DNA of 64,000 bases from assembly GCA_016125075.1 (NCBI GenBank), contig WGMO01000001.1, positions 310,001-374,000 of the forward strand, in the 5' to 3' direction. Position numbers and translations under genes: made by a program. The stretch's first letter is position 1. Every line of letters begins with the position of its first letter. This document shows positions 26,983 to 35,979 of this stretch, one piece after another. The stretch comes from Terrimonas sp. (GTDB lineage Bacteria > Bacteroidota > Bacteroidia > Chitinophagales > Chitinophagaceae). Under the pieces are notes generated by a model. It saw only the letters and a list, made by a program, of their open reading frames with translations. It ran no database searches and had not been told where the DNA came from.

Positions 26983-27955
26983 GGTCGGCATCATCGGTGG
27001 TGCCGGGTATACCGGCGGAGAATTGATAAGGCTGCTGTTACGGCATCCACAGGTGTCCCTCACCTTTGTTCACAGCCGCAGCCACGCCGGGCAACCGGTG
27101 TACAGCATTCACCAGGACCTGGCAGACGATACCGATCTCTGTTTTGCAGCAACCTGGGAACAGAAGATCGATATATTGTTTCTCTGCCTGGGCCATGGGG
27201 AATCCAAAAAATTTTTATCAGAAAATAAGATCGCCTCCTCAATCAGGATCATTGACCTGGCAAATGATTTCCGTTTGGCAAATGATGCCGGTTTCGGCGA
27301 CCGCTCCTTTGTCTATGGCTTACCGGAACTGAACCGGGAAGCCATCCAGCAAGCCTCCAATATCGCCAACCCGGGTTGTTTTGCAACAGCCATACAACTG
27401 GGTCTCCTGCCATTGGCCAGGGCTGGTATTTTAAAGGAAGCCTTTACCACCGGTATCACCGGGTCTACCGGGGCCGGGCAGTCATTGTCGCCCACCTCTC
27501 ATTTTAGCTGGAGGGCGAATAATATCCAGGCATATAAGACATTGACGCATCAGCACCTGGGAGAGATCATGGAATCCCTTTCAAAACTCAATACCGGCAA
27601 CCAGCAACCGCCCATTGTCAATTTTGTTCCCTGGCGGGGTGATTTTACCCGGGGTATCTTTATCAGCTCACAGATCAGCTGCGACCAATCATTAGCAGAC
27701 CTGAATGCCTTATACAGTGATTTTTATTCGGGGCACCCTTTTACGGTCCTATCCAACCAGCCCTTATTTTTAAAACAAGTGGTGAATACCAATAAGTGCA
27801 TGATACAATTGGAAAAGGTGGGCAGGACCCTGGTGGTTCATTCGGTCATTGATAACCTGTTGAAAGGTGCCAGCGGACAGGCTGTTCAGAATATGAACCT
27901 GGTTTGCGGACTGGAGGAACAAACCGGTCTGCAACTCAAAGCCAACTATTTTTAA
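26969..27955 (+). CDS. argC: N-acyl-gamma-glutamyl-phosphate reductase
   Basis: A 328-residue NADPH-dependent reductase. The N-terminal nucleotide-binding motif is VGIIGGAGYTGGELIRLL; the catalytic cysteine is in NPGCFATA; GSTGAGQSLSPTSHFSWR is typical of ArgC. The frame is open further upstream within argG (to 26897), but the ATG at 26969 gives the natural N-terminus (MEKIKVGIIGG). It acts after ArgB and before ArgD. Confidence 0.95.
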   Translation: MEKIKVGIIGGAGYTGGELIRLLLRHPQVSLTFVHSRSHAGQPVYSIHQDLADDTDLCFAATWEQKIDILFLCLGHGESKKFLSENKIASSIRIIDLANDFRLANDAGFGDRSFVYGLPELNREAIQQASNIANPGCFATAIQLGLLPLARAGILKEAFTTGITGSTGAGQSLSPTSHFSWRANNIQAYKTLTHQHLGEIMESLSKLNTGNQQPPIVNFVPWRGDFTRGIFISSQISCDQSLADLNALYSDFYSGHPFTVLSNQPLFLKQVVNTNKCMIQLEKVGRTLVVHSVIDNLLKGASGQAVQNMNLVCGLEEQTGLQLKANYF

Positions 27956-27993
27956 CCGCTTTCTGCAACTGCAAAAAGCATCATTGATAACTT

Positions 27994-29145
27994 ATGAATT
28001 TATTTGACGTCTATCCCCTGAATGATATCACCATCGTAAAGGCAAAAGGATCTTATGTTTGGGATGATAAGGGAGAACAGTATCTTGACCTCTACGGTGG
28101 TCACGCAGTGATCAGTATCGGTCATACCCATCCCCATTGGGTGAAAAGAGTTGAAGAACAGCTGGAAAAAATCGCTTTCTATTCCAACTCGGTCAGGATT
28201 CCCCTGCAGCAGCAACTCGCTGATATGCTGGGAAGGGTGTCGGGAAAAGAAGATTACCAGCTTTTTCTTTGCAACAGCGGGGCGGAAGCCAATGAAAATG
28301 CCTTAAAGCTGGCCTCTTTTTACAATGGCCGGAAAAAAGTGATCGCTTTCAGTAAAGCCTTTCACGGCCGTACATCACTGGCGGTTGCCACTACTGATAA
28401 TCCCAATATTGTGGCTCCTGTCAATGAAACCGGTAACGTGATCTTTCTCCCTTTTAATGATGAAGAAGCCCTGGAGAAATGTTTTGCTGAACAAGGCGGA
28501 GCAATATCTTCCGTCATCATTGAAGGCATCCAGGGTGTGGGTGGGATCAATGTGGCCGATGACTCTTTTTTAAGAAAGATCCGTTCCCTCTGTGATGAGC
28601 ATGGTGCTGTTTATATTGCAGACAGTGTTCAGTGCGGGTATGGAAGAAGCGGAAAATTTTTCAGTCATGATTTTGCCGGCGTATCAGCCGATATCTATAG
28701 TATGGCCAAGGGTATGGGGAATGGTTTCCCGGTGGGGGGCATTCTGATTGCACCAAAATTCAAGGCCAGGCATGGTATGCTGGGCACCACATTTGGGGGT
28801 AATCACCTGGCCTGTGCTGCGGCACTGGCGGTGCTCGAAGTGATTGAATCGGAAAAACTAATGGGCAATGCCGTGATGATCGGAAAATACCTCCGGGAAG
28901 AACTGGAAAATATTCCCGGTATCCAAAATATAAGAGGGAGGGGCCTGATGATTGGTTTTGATGTGCCGGAAGCTATGAAAGGCTTGAGAAAAAATCTACT
29001 GGGGAACCAGAAGATCTTTACCGGTGAATCTAAACCCAATGTGATCCGTTTACTTCCATCGCTGGCTCTGAAGAAGAGGGATGCAGAAGATTTCATTGAA
29101 GCCATGAAAGAGGAAGTTGGTCTGATGCAAAACGCTAATGCCTAA
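27994..29145 (+). CDS. argD: Acylornithine aminotransferase
   Basis: A 383-residue class III PLP-dependent aminotransferase. Recognisable segments: LYGGHAVISIGHTHP, NSGAEANENALKLA, FHGRT, IIEGIQGVGG, DSVQCGYGRSG, and the PLP-lysine region SMAKGMGNGFPVGG. It produces N-acylornithine from the semialdehyde made by ArgC. It lies 38 bp after argC and 4 bp before the transcarbamylase. Confidence 0.95.
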   Translation: MNLFDVYPLNDITIVKAKGSYVWDDKGEQYLDLYGGHAVISIGHTHPHWVKRVEEQLEKIAFYSNSVRIPLQQQLADMLGRVSGKEDYQLFLCNSGAEANENALKLASFYNGRKKVIAFSKAFHGRTSLAVATTDNPNIVAPVNETGNVIFLPFNDEEALEKCFAEQGGAISSVIIEGIQGVGGINVADDSFLRKIRSLCDEHGAVYIADSVQCGYGRSGKFFSHDFAGVSADIYSMAKGMGNGFPVGGILIAPKFKARHGMLGTTFGGNHLACAAALAVLEVIESEKLMGNAVMIGKYLREELENIPGIQNIRGRGLMIGFDVPEAMKGLRKNLLGNQKIFTGESKPNVIRLLPSLALKKRDAEDFIEAMKEEVGLMQNANA

Positions 29146-29149
29146 ATAA

Positions 29150-30112
29150 ATGAAACAATTCATTTCCGTTCAGGATGTAAAAAGTATTGATGCCCTTGTC
29201 AAAAAAGCGCTGGCATATAAGGCCAGCCCCTGGGTCGATAAAAAACTGGGTATGAACAAAAGGATCGGCTGCCTGTTCCTGAATCCAAGCATGCGGACAC
29301 GGCTCAGCACGCAGATTGCTGCCCAGAACCTCGGCATGGAGCCCATTATTTTTAATGTCGGGAACGAAGGATGGATGCTGGAATTTGAAGAAGAAGCCAT
29401 CATGAGCGGTACCACGGTGGAACACGTTAAGGATGCAGCACCCATCTTCGGTAAATATTTTGACATCCTCGCCATCCGGACCTTCCCCTCCCTGAAGAAT
29501 AAAGAAGATGATTACAGTGAATTATACATCAAACAATTTATCCGGTACGCCGGTATCCCGGTCATCAGCCTGGAAAGTTCAACCCTCCACCCCCTGCAAA
29601 GCCTGACAGATATCATTACGATCTCGGAGGAAATGAAAAAATGGAAGAAAAAAAAGAAACCAAAGATTGTTCTCACCTGGGCGCCGCATATCAAGCCCCT
29701 GCCCCAGTGTGTGGCCAATAGTTTTGCCCAGTGGATCAATGACTGGGGAAAGGCCGAATTTGTGATCACGCATCCCGAAGATTATGAGCTGGACACCCGG
29801 TTCACCCAGGGCGCCCATATCACGCACCAGCAGGACGAGGCCTTAAAGGACGCAGATTTTGTATACGTGAAAAACTGGAGCACCTACACTGATTATGGAA
29901 AAATCTTTTGCAATGACCCGGAGTGGATGCTCACCGACGAAAAAATGAAAATCACCCGCAAAGCAAAAATCATGCATTGCCTTCCGGTCCGGAGAAATGT
30001 AGAACTGAGTGATGAGATCCTGGATGGGGCCAATAGCCTGGTTACGCAGCAGGCGGGTAACAGGGTCTGGGCAGCCCAGGCCGTACTCAGTGAAATATTA
30101 AAATCAAAATAA
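29150..30112 (+). CDS. argF': N-acyl-L-ornithine carbamoyltransferase (acetyl- or succinyl-)
   Basis: A 320-residue transcarbamylase of the AOTCase/SOTCase branch, which carbamoylates N-acylornithine rather than ornithine. The carbamoyl-phosphate motif is SMRTR (47-51); HPLQSLTDI and the C-terminal HCLPVRRNVE (proline-rich loop) are present. The residue said to select the acyl group is Pro90 in Bacteroides fragilis SOTCase and Glu at the equivalent site in Xanthomonas AOTCase (recalled from the literature). Here it is Val90, in GTTVEH, so the acyl group cannot be read from it. The operon has a deacylase (argE), as this route requires after carbamoylation. Confidence 0.9.
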   Translation: MKQFISVQDVKSIDALVKKALAYKASPWVDKKLGMNKRIGCLFLNPSMRTRLSTQIAAQNLGMEPIIFNVGNEGWMLEFEEEAIMSGTTVEHVKDAAPIFGKYFDILAIRTFPSLKNKEDDYSELYIKQFIRYAGIPVISLESSTLHPLQSLTDIITISEEMKKWKKKKKPKIVLTWAPHIKPLPQCVANSFAQWINDWGKAEFVITHPEDYELDTRFTQGAHITHQQDEALKDADFVYVKNWSTYTDYGKIFCNDPEWMLTDEKMKITRKAKIMHCLPVRRNVELSDEILDGANSLVTQQAGNRVWAAQAVLSEILKSK

Positions 30113-30124
30113 GATCAGCAGGCT

Positions 30125-30910
30125 ATGGAACCGCTACTGGTAATAAAGATTGGAGGGAATATCATTGATGATGATGAAAAATTATCGTCCTTCCTGCAGG
30201 ATTATGCGGCCCTGGAAGGAAAAAAGATCCTGGTCCATGGCGGCGGAAAACTGGCAACGCGGCTGGCAGGACTGATGGGCATTGAACAAAAACTGATTGA
30301 CGGAAGAAGGATCACAAACGCTGAAACGCTGAAGATCGTAACCATGGTTTATGCGGGTTATGTAAACAAGCAAATCGTAGCCAAACTCCAGTCCCTGAAC
30401 TGCAATGCCATGGGTCTATGTGGTGCCGACGGCGATACCATACTGGCACATAAAAGAAACCACCCGGTGATCGACTATGGATTTGTAGGCGATGTGGATG
30501 AGATCAATACCGAACTGATCAGAAACCTGCTCCAACAGAACCTGGACCTTGTTTTTGCACCCATCACCCATGACCAGCAAGGGCAATTATTGAATACCAA
30601 TGCCGATACGATTGCCCAGGAAATTGCCAAGAGCCTGAGTGGTTTTTTTGAAGTGAGCCTCATTTATTCTTTCGAGAAGCCCGGTGTACTGCTTGATGCA
30701 GAAGATGATAACACCGTTATACCCGCCATCGGGCCGGCTTACTATAAAACGCTGAAATCAAAACAAAAAATATTTGCGGGCATGATCCCGAAACTGGATA
30801 ATGCCTTTGCCGCATTGAACAGTGGCGTTAAAAAAGTGGTCATCGGCCAGGCCGAGGATATCAGGAACCTGGTGGCCGGCAACTCGGGTACAACTATCAA
30901 CAATGACTAA
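30125..30910 (+). CDS. argB: Acylglutamate kinase
   Basis: A 261-residue amino acid kinase family protein phosphorylating N-acylglutamate. Motifs: VIKIGGNIIDD at the N-terminus, ILVHGGGKLATRLAG, VGDVDEIN, NTNADTIAQEIA and KQKIFAGMIPKLDNAFAAL. Length is normal. The 3' end overlaps the argE start by 8 bp, so the two are translationally coupled. Confidence 0.95.
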   Translation: MEPLLVIKIGGNIIDDDEKLSSFLQDYAALEGKKILVHGGGKLATRLAGLMGIEQKLIDGRRITNAETLKIVTMVYAGYVNKQIVAKLQSLNCNAMGLCGADGDTILAHKRNHPVIDYGFVGDVDEINTELIRNLLQQNLDLVFAPITHDQQGQLLNTNADTIAQEIAKSLSGFFEVSLIYSFEKPGVLLDAEDDNTVIPAIGPAYYKTLKSKQKIFAGMIPKLDNAFAALNSGVKKVVIGQAEDIRNLVAGNSGTTINND

Positions 30911-31973
30911 AGACATTCACATATTGCAGGAGGAGGCTGTCGGTTTATTAAAAGAACTCATCGCCACACCCTCCTATAGCCGGGAAGAAGACCAGACCGC
31001 GGGTATCCTTTGCCGTTTCCTGGGGGAAAGAGGTATTGCCCATACCCGGGTCGGCAATAATGTATACGCCTTCAACAAGCATTATGACCCTAACAAACCC
31101 GGTCTCCTGCTCAATTCACATCACGATACGGTAAAACCGAACAAGGGGTATACCCTTGATCCTTTCACCCCCCTTGAAAAAGAAGGAAAGCTATTCGGGT
31201 TGGGGAGTAATGATGCCGGGGGTTGTCTTGTTGCACTGATCGCCACCTTCCTTTATTATTACGAGCAGGAAAACCTGCAACAGAATATTGTATTTGCCGC
31301 GAGTGCGGAAGAAGAAATCAGTGGTGTAAACGGTATTGAATTGGTACTGCCTTACCTGGGAAAGATCAATTACGGTATTGTCGGGGAGCCCACAAAACTG
31401 GAAATGGCCGTGGCAGAACGGGGACTGATGGTCATTGATTGTACGGCGGAAGGCCGCTCCGGGCATGCAGCCAGGAATGAAGGCGAGAATGCCCTCTATA
31501 AAGCAGTGGAAGATATCAACTGGATCCGGCAGCACCAGTTTGAAAAACGGAGCGACCTGCTGGGTGAAACCCGGATGACGGTCACCGTGATCCACACTGA
31601 AAATATGCAGCACAATGTGATCCCTTCGCAATGCAGTTTTGTGATTGATGTACGGGTTAACGAATTATACCGTTTTGAGGAAATCCTGGCAACCCTGCAA
31701 GAGCATCTTCACAGTAAATTCATGCCCCGTACCACCCGGATGAAATCCACCCATATCCCCCTGGACCATCCCCTGGTGCAGGCCGGTATTAAGTTGGGAA
31801 GAGGATATTATGGTTCACCGACAACCTCCGACAAAGCTTTGATGCCATTCCCCACATTAAAAATGGGACCGGGCGACAGTGCGAGAAGTCATACGGCAGA
31901 TGAGTATATTTACATTGCTGAAATCAAAGAAGGTATTGACACCTATATCCAATTGATAAAAGATGTATTATGA
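30903..31973 (+). CDS. argE: N-acylcitrulline deacylase (M20 family)
   Basis: A 356-residue zinc-dependent M20 metallohydrolase. The metal and catalytic motifs are NSHHDTVKP, LGSNDAGGCL, SAEEEISGVNG, and GEPTKLEMAVAERGLM. In a pathway with an acylornithine transcarbamylase the expected substrate is N-acetyl- or N-succinyl-citrulline, giving free citrulline for ArgG. The frame is open upstream into argB, but the ATG at 30903 starts a normal M20 N-terminus. It ends in a 4-bp overlap with argH. Confidence 0.9.
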   Translation: MTKDIHILQEEAVGLLKELIATPSYSREEDQTAGILCRFLGERGIAHTRVGNNVYAFNKHYDPNKPGLLLNSHHDTVKPNKGYTLDPFTPLEKEGKLFGLGSNDAGGCLVALIATFLYYYEQENLQQNIVFAASAEEEISGVNGIELVLPYLGKINYGIVGEPTKLEMAVAERGLMVIDCTAEGRSGHAARNEGENALYKAVEDINWIRQHQFEKRSDLLGETRMTVTVIHTENMQHNVIPSQCSFVIDVRVNELYRFEEILATLQEHLHSKFMPRTTRMKSTHIPLDHPLVQAGIKLGRGYYGSPTTSDKALMPFPTLKMGPGDSARSHTADEYIYIAEIKEGIDTYIQLIKDVL

Positions 31974-33301
31974 AGTTGTGGCAAAAAGATAAAACCTCCT
32001 TAGAGGAAGTAGAAAAATTCACCGTGGGCAAAGACCGGGAGTTTGATATCCTGCTTGCACCTTTTGATGTCCTGGGTTCCATTGCCCACGTCACCATGCT
32101 GGCTGCCACAGGTTTACTCGATAACAAAGAAAAGGAAGAACTGGTCGCTGCACTCAGGGCCATTTATGAAAATACCCGGAAGGATAATTTTATTATTCAT
32201 CCCGATGTTGAAGATGTGCACTCCCAGGTAGAACTGATGCTCACGGAAAAGCTGGGGGATGCCGGGAAAAAAATACACAGTGCCAGGAGCCGGAATGACC
32301 AGGTACTGGTAGATATCCGGTTATACCTGCGCCATGAACTTGAAAGCCTGGTGGAGGCGATCGAACCGCTTTTTGTCCTGCTCCAGGCACAAAGTGAACA
32401 ATACAAAGATCACCTGTTACCCGGTTATACGCACCTGCAACTTGCCATGCCCTCTTCTTTTGGTCTATGGTTTGGCGCTTATGCGGAAAGCCTGGTGGAT
32501 GACCTCCTCACGGTAAGGTCGGCCTATGATATTGTGAACAAGAACCCCCTGGGTTCAGCGGCCGGTTACGGGTCCTCCTTTCCGATCAGCAGGAAGATGA
32601 CAACCGAGTTATTGGGTTTTGCCGATCTTAATTACAATGTCGTATATGCGCAGATGGGAAGGGGCAAGGCCGAAAGAATTGTGGCACAGTCGCTGGCCAA
32701 TGTGGCCGACACGATCGGCCGTTTGAGTATGGATGCATGTTTATATGTCAACCAGAATTTCGGATTTATCAGTTTCCCGCCCGAACTGACAACAGGTAGC
32801 AGTATCATGCCGCATAAGAAGAACCCCGATGTATTTGAACTGATTCGCAGCCATTGTAACCGCATCAAGGCCCTGCCCAATGAGATCATGATGATGACGA
32901 CGAACCTGCCATCGGGTTACCACCGCGACCTGCAATTGCTGAAAGAACACCTGTTTCCGGCTATTGAAACGCTAAAAGACTGTATAGCGATGACGGGGCT
33001 AATGCTTAGCCATATCGAAATCAGGAAAGATATCCTGGAAGAGGAAACCTACCAATACCTGTTTAGTGTAGAGGAAGTGAACAAACTGGTGAACAAGGGC
33101 ATGCCTTTCCGGGATGCCTATAAAAAAGTTGGCCTGGACATTGAAGCGGGGAAATTCACGTATTCGACTTCGCTCCACCACACCCACGAGGGGAGTATGG
33201 GCAACCTTTGTACGGAAGACATCAAAAAACAGATGCAAACCGTCAGGAATTCATTCCCATTTGCAGTTGTCCATGCCGCCATCGCAAAACTGCTGCAATA
33301 A
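31970..33301 (+). CDS. argH: Argininosuccinate lyase
   Basis: A 443-residue member of the fumarase/aspartase superfamily that splits argininosuccinate into arginine and fumarate, the last step. Signature motifs: EDVHSQVE, HSARSRNDQV, GYTHLQLAMPSSFG, and GSSIMPHKKNPD. Its start overlaps the argE stop (ATGA). It ends the arginine operon, 5 bp from the stop of the convergent M28 peptidase, with no visible terminator between. Confidence 0.96.
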   Translation: MKLWQKDKTSLEEVEKFTVGKDREFDILLAPFDVLGSIAHVTMLAATGLLDNKEKEELVAALRAIYENTRKDNFIIHPDVEDVHSQVELMLTEKLGDAGKKIHSARSRNDQVLVDIRLYLRHELESLVEAIEPLFVLLQAQSEQYKDHLLPGYTHLQLAMPSSFGLWFGAYAESLVDDLLTVRSAYDIVNKNPLGSAAGYGSSFPISRKMTTELLGFADLNYNVVYAQMGRGKAERIVAQSLANVADTIGRLSMDACLYVNQNFGFISFPPELTTGSSIMPHKKNPDVFELIRSHCNRIKALPNEIMMMTTNLPSGYHRDLQLLKEHLFPAIETLKDCIAMTGLMLSHIEIRKDILEEETYQYLFSVEEVNKLVNKGMPFRDAYKKVGLDIEAGKFTYSTSLHHTHEGSMGNLCTEDIKKQMQTVRNSFPFAVVHAAIAKLLQ

Positions 33302-33306
33302 TATCG

Positions 33307-34689
33307 CTAATTGTTTCCGGTAGCGGGTGGAATGCCGTATTTACTCACCAGCCAGGCAATACTGGTCATGCCGATCGCTCCCAGTTCGAGTTCCCGTTTA
33401 TCCACGGCTTCAAAAACATCATTGGGTGCGTGATGATGATTGAAATATAACTGGCTTTCGGGGTTCACACTGCTCATCATGGTTCCCATGCTGCGAAGCG
33501 GGCCGATATCGGCGCCACCCCCACCATCGGGCATTTTATAAACACCGAAACTGCTGAAAAGCGGTAACCACTTCCTCACATAGGCTTCCTGTTCGGGTGT
33601 ACCGTTGATGCCCAGTGTTTTGATACCAAAGCCTCCTTCATCACTTTCGCAGGCAAAGATCTGTTGTTCATTATTCTTTTTAGCAGCCGCTGCATAAGCC
33701 CTGCCGCCTCCCAGCCCGTTCTCTTCATTCATAAACATCACAGCGCGAATGGTCCTTTTGGGTTGCAAACCCAATGCTTTTAAAGTCCTGATTACTTCAA
33801 TCGCCTGCATACAACCCGTACCGTCATCATGAGCCCCTTCTGCAAGGTCCCAACTGTCCAGGTGGCCGCCCACCGTAATGATCTCTTCGGGTTGCTCCGA
33901 ACCCCTGATCTCCCCGATCACGTTAAAACTGTGTGCATCGGGTAATAGCTGGCAATTCATTTTCATATACAATTGAACGCCTTTCTCTTTTTGTAATAAT
34001 TGATGAAGCCATTCAGCATCGAGCGTGCTGCAGGCAATGGCTGGGATTTTCTTAACGGAACTGTCATACTGTGTAGCGCCTGTATGGGGGTTATTGTCCA
34101 GTGCATGGGTCACACTACGGATCATGATCGCAACTGCGCCCAGTTTGGCTGCTTCCACGGGACCCCGGCCGCGATAAACCACAGCGTCCCGGTAGCCGCC
34201 ACTGATCAGCTCGGGCCGCATGGGATAATTAAAAAATACGATCTTCCCTTTTACCTTCTCAGCCCCCAGGGCATAGAGTTCTTCAAAATTCCTTACTTCT
34301 ATGATGCCTGCCCTGATACCGGAGGCAGGTGTACCCACACTCATTCCCAAAGCACAGACATGCAGTGCTTTTTTTTGTGTGCCCCATTGAATAACACCCT
34401 GTTCTTTTTCACCCCTGACCCAATGAGTCACCATACAGGGCTGCAGATAAACCGTATCAGCACCTGCTTCTTTCAGCATCCTGGCTGTTTCCCGGACTGC
34501 TTTTGCCGCCTGGGGAGAACCGCTGAGCCGCGCACCCACTTTTTTACAAAGAAAACGCAGGTTTTCATAAGCCTGTCCATGGATCAATATTTCATCTGAT
34601 ATTTTTTTTATGATGGCCGAATCCGATTGCTGCCCTATGCTGATGAAAGGGATGAGGATGAAAATGAAAATAGCCCTTGTTCTTCTCAT
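33307..34689 (-). CDS. Exported M28 family zinc aminopeptidase with PA domain
   Basis: A 460-residue secreted or periplasmic peptidase: signal peptide (1-19), a PA (protease-associated) insertion around residues 130-250, then the M28 catalytic core with GGHLDSWDLAEGAHDDGTGC (His/Asp zinc ligands), MNEENGLGG (catalytic Glu pair), DEGGFG, and the late zinc-binding histidine in YFNHHHAPND. It resembles carboxypeptidase Q/PGCP-type enzymes. All metal-ligand motifs are intact, so it should be active. It converges with argH and is unrelated to that operon. Confidence 0.88.
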   Translation of the reverse strand: MRRTRAIFIFILIPFISIGQQSDSAIIKKISDEILIHGQAYENLRFLCKKVGARLSGSPQAAKAVRETARMLKEAGADTVYLQPCMVTHWVRGEKEQGVIQWGTQKKALHVCALGMSVGTPASGIRAGIIEVRNFEELYALGAEKVKGKIVFFNYPMRPELISGGYRDAVVYRGRGPVEAAKLGAVAIMIRSVTHALDNNPHTGATQYDSSVKKIPAIACSTLDAEWLHQLLQKEKGVQLYMKMNCQLLPDAHSFNVIGEIRGSEQPEEIITVGGHLDSWDLAEGAHDDGTGCMQAIEVIRTLKALGLQPKRTIRAVMFMNEENGLGGGRAYAAAAKKNNEQQIFACESDEGGFGIKTLGINGTPEQEAYVRKWLPLFSSFGVYKMPDGGGGADIGPLRSMGTMMSSVNPESQLYFNHHHAPNDVFEAVDKRELELGAIGMTSIAWLVSKYGIPPATGNN

Positions 34690-34810
34690 GTATGTTTATT
34701 TTCGCTAAAACTAAAGAATAGCAGGTTTTGTAACAAATATTTGATAAGGACGGCAAACTTATCAACTAAATAAGTGTTTAACTTAGCGAACCTTAAATTC
34801 ATACATCACC

Positions 34811-35929
34811 ATGAGAATAGGCATTGTTTGTTATCCCACGTTTGGCGGATCCGGTGTTTTGGCGACAGAGTTGGGAAAGGCCCTGGCAGAAAAAGACCAC
34901 CAGGTACATTTTATCACATACCAGCAACCTGTTCGATTGGGGGCCTTCACCCCTAATTTATTTTATCATGAGGTGCAGGTACCCACCTACCCGCTTTTTG
35001 ATTATCCCCCTTATGAAACGGCATTGGCCAGTACCATGGTAGATGTGATCAAAAACAATAATCTTGACCTGCTGCATGTGCATTATGCCATCCCGCATGC
35101 ATCCGCCGCCTATATGGCCAAACAGATCCTGAAGAAAGAAGGAAAAGATATTCCCGTGATCACCACCCTGCACGGCACCGATATCACGTTGGTAGGACGA
35201 GATAAGACCTATGCACCTGTGGTCACTTTTTCGATCAATGAAAGTGACGCCATCACGGCTGTATCGAATAACCTGCGTGACGAAACCTTCAAGCATTTTA
35301 AGATCACAAAAGAGATCGAGGTCATTTATAATTTTGTTGACGTGCAGCGGTTTCGCAAAAAACCCTTTGATGCTTTCCGGAAAGTGATTGCCCCCAACGG
35401 GGAACGGATATTACTCCATGCCTCGAATTTCAGGAAATTGAAAAGGGTGCAGGACGTAGTGAAGATTTTTGCCAATGTGATCAAAACGATCCCCTCGAAA
35501 CTGCTTTTTGTGGGAGATGGCCCCGAAAGGGCCACGGCAGAGGCCTTGTGCAGGGAACTGAGCCTCTGCGACCATATCCAGTTTGTCGGCAAGCAGGAAC
35601 AGATGGAAGATATCCTTGCCATCGCCGATCTTTTTCTGCTGACATCGGAATATGAAAGTTTTGGTCTGGCCGCACTGGAAGCCATGGCTGCGGGTGTGCC
35701 TGTGATCTCAACCAATGCAGGTGGTCTGCCTGAAATCAATATTGAAGGGAATACCGGCTATATGGGTAATGTGGGAGATGTGGAAGAGATGAGCAGCAAG
35801 GCGCTCAAGATCATCAGTGACCATGAAACCCTGCTGGGCTTCAAAAAAAGAGCGGCAGATCATGCAAAGCAATTTGATATCCACAATATCGTCCCGGAGT
35901 ATGAAAAATTATACGAAAGATTCTTATAA
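34811..35929 (+). CDS. bshA: N-acetyl-alpha-D-glucosaminyl L-malate synthase BshA (bacillithiol)
   Basis: A 372-residue GT4 glycosyltransferase. The N-terminus MRIGIVCYPTFGGSGVLATELG and the segments HVHYAIPHA, TLHGTDITLVG, and ESFGLAALEAMAAGVPVIST are typical of BshA, which makes GlcNAc-malate, the first step of bacillithiol synthesis. Bacillithiol is the main low-molecular-weight thiol of many Bacteroidota and relevant to persulfide handling. The sulfur island lies 15 kb away. It is a single gene followed by a bidirectional terminator. Confidence 0.93.
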   Translation: MRIGIVCYPTFGGSGVLATELGKALAEKDHQVHFITYQQPVRLGAFTPNLFYHEVQVPTYPLFDYPPYETALASTMVDVIKNNNLDLLHVHYAIPHASAAYMAKQILKKEGKDIPVITTLHGTDITLVGRDKTYAPVVTFSINESDAITAVSNNLRDETFKHFKITKEIEVIYNFVDVQRFRKKPFDAFRKVIAPNGERILLHASNFRKLKRVQDVVKIFANVIKTIPSKLLFVGDGPERATAEALCRELSLCDHIQFVGKQEQMEDILAIADLFLLTSEYESFGLAALEAMAAGVPVISTNAGGLPEINIEGNTGYMGNVGDVEEMSSKALKIISDHETLLGFKKRAADHAKQFDIHNIVPEYEKLYERFL

Positions 35930-35965
35930 TCAAAAAAGGTTCCGATAACGGAACCTTTTTTGATT
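35928..35965. terminator. Bidirectional terminator bshA / EnvC-like gene
   Basis: A perfect 17-bp stem (35928-35944 with 35949-35965) around an ATAA loop. It has A6/T6 runs in the arms, so it works as a hairpin plus T run on both strands. It lies between the convergent stops of bshA (35929) and the EnvC-like gene (35980). Confidence 0.9.
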
Positions 35966-35979
35966 AAGTCTATTACGTG

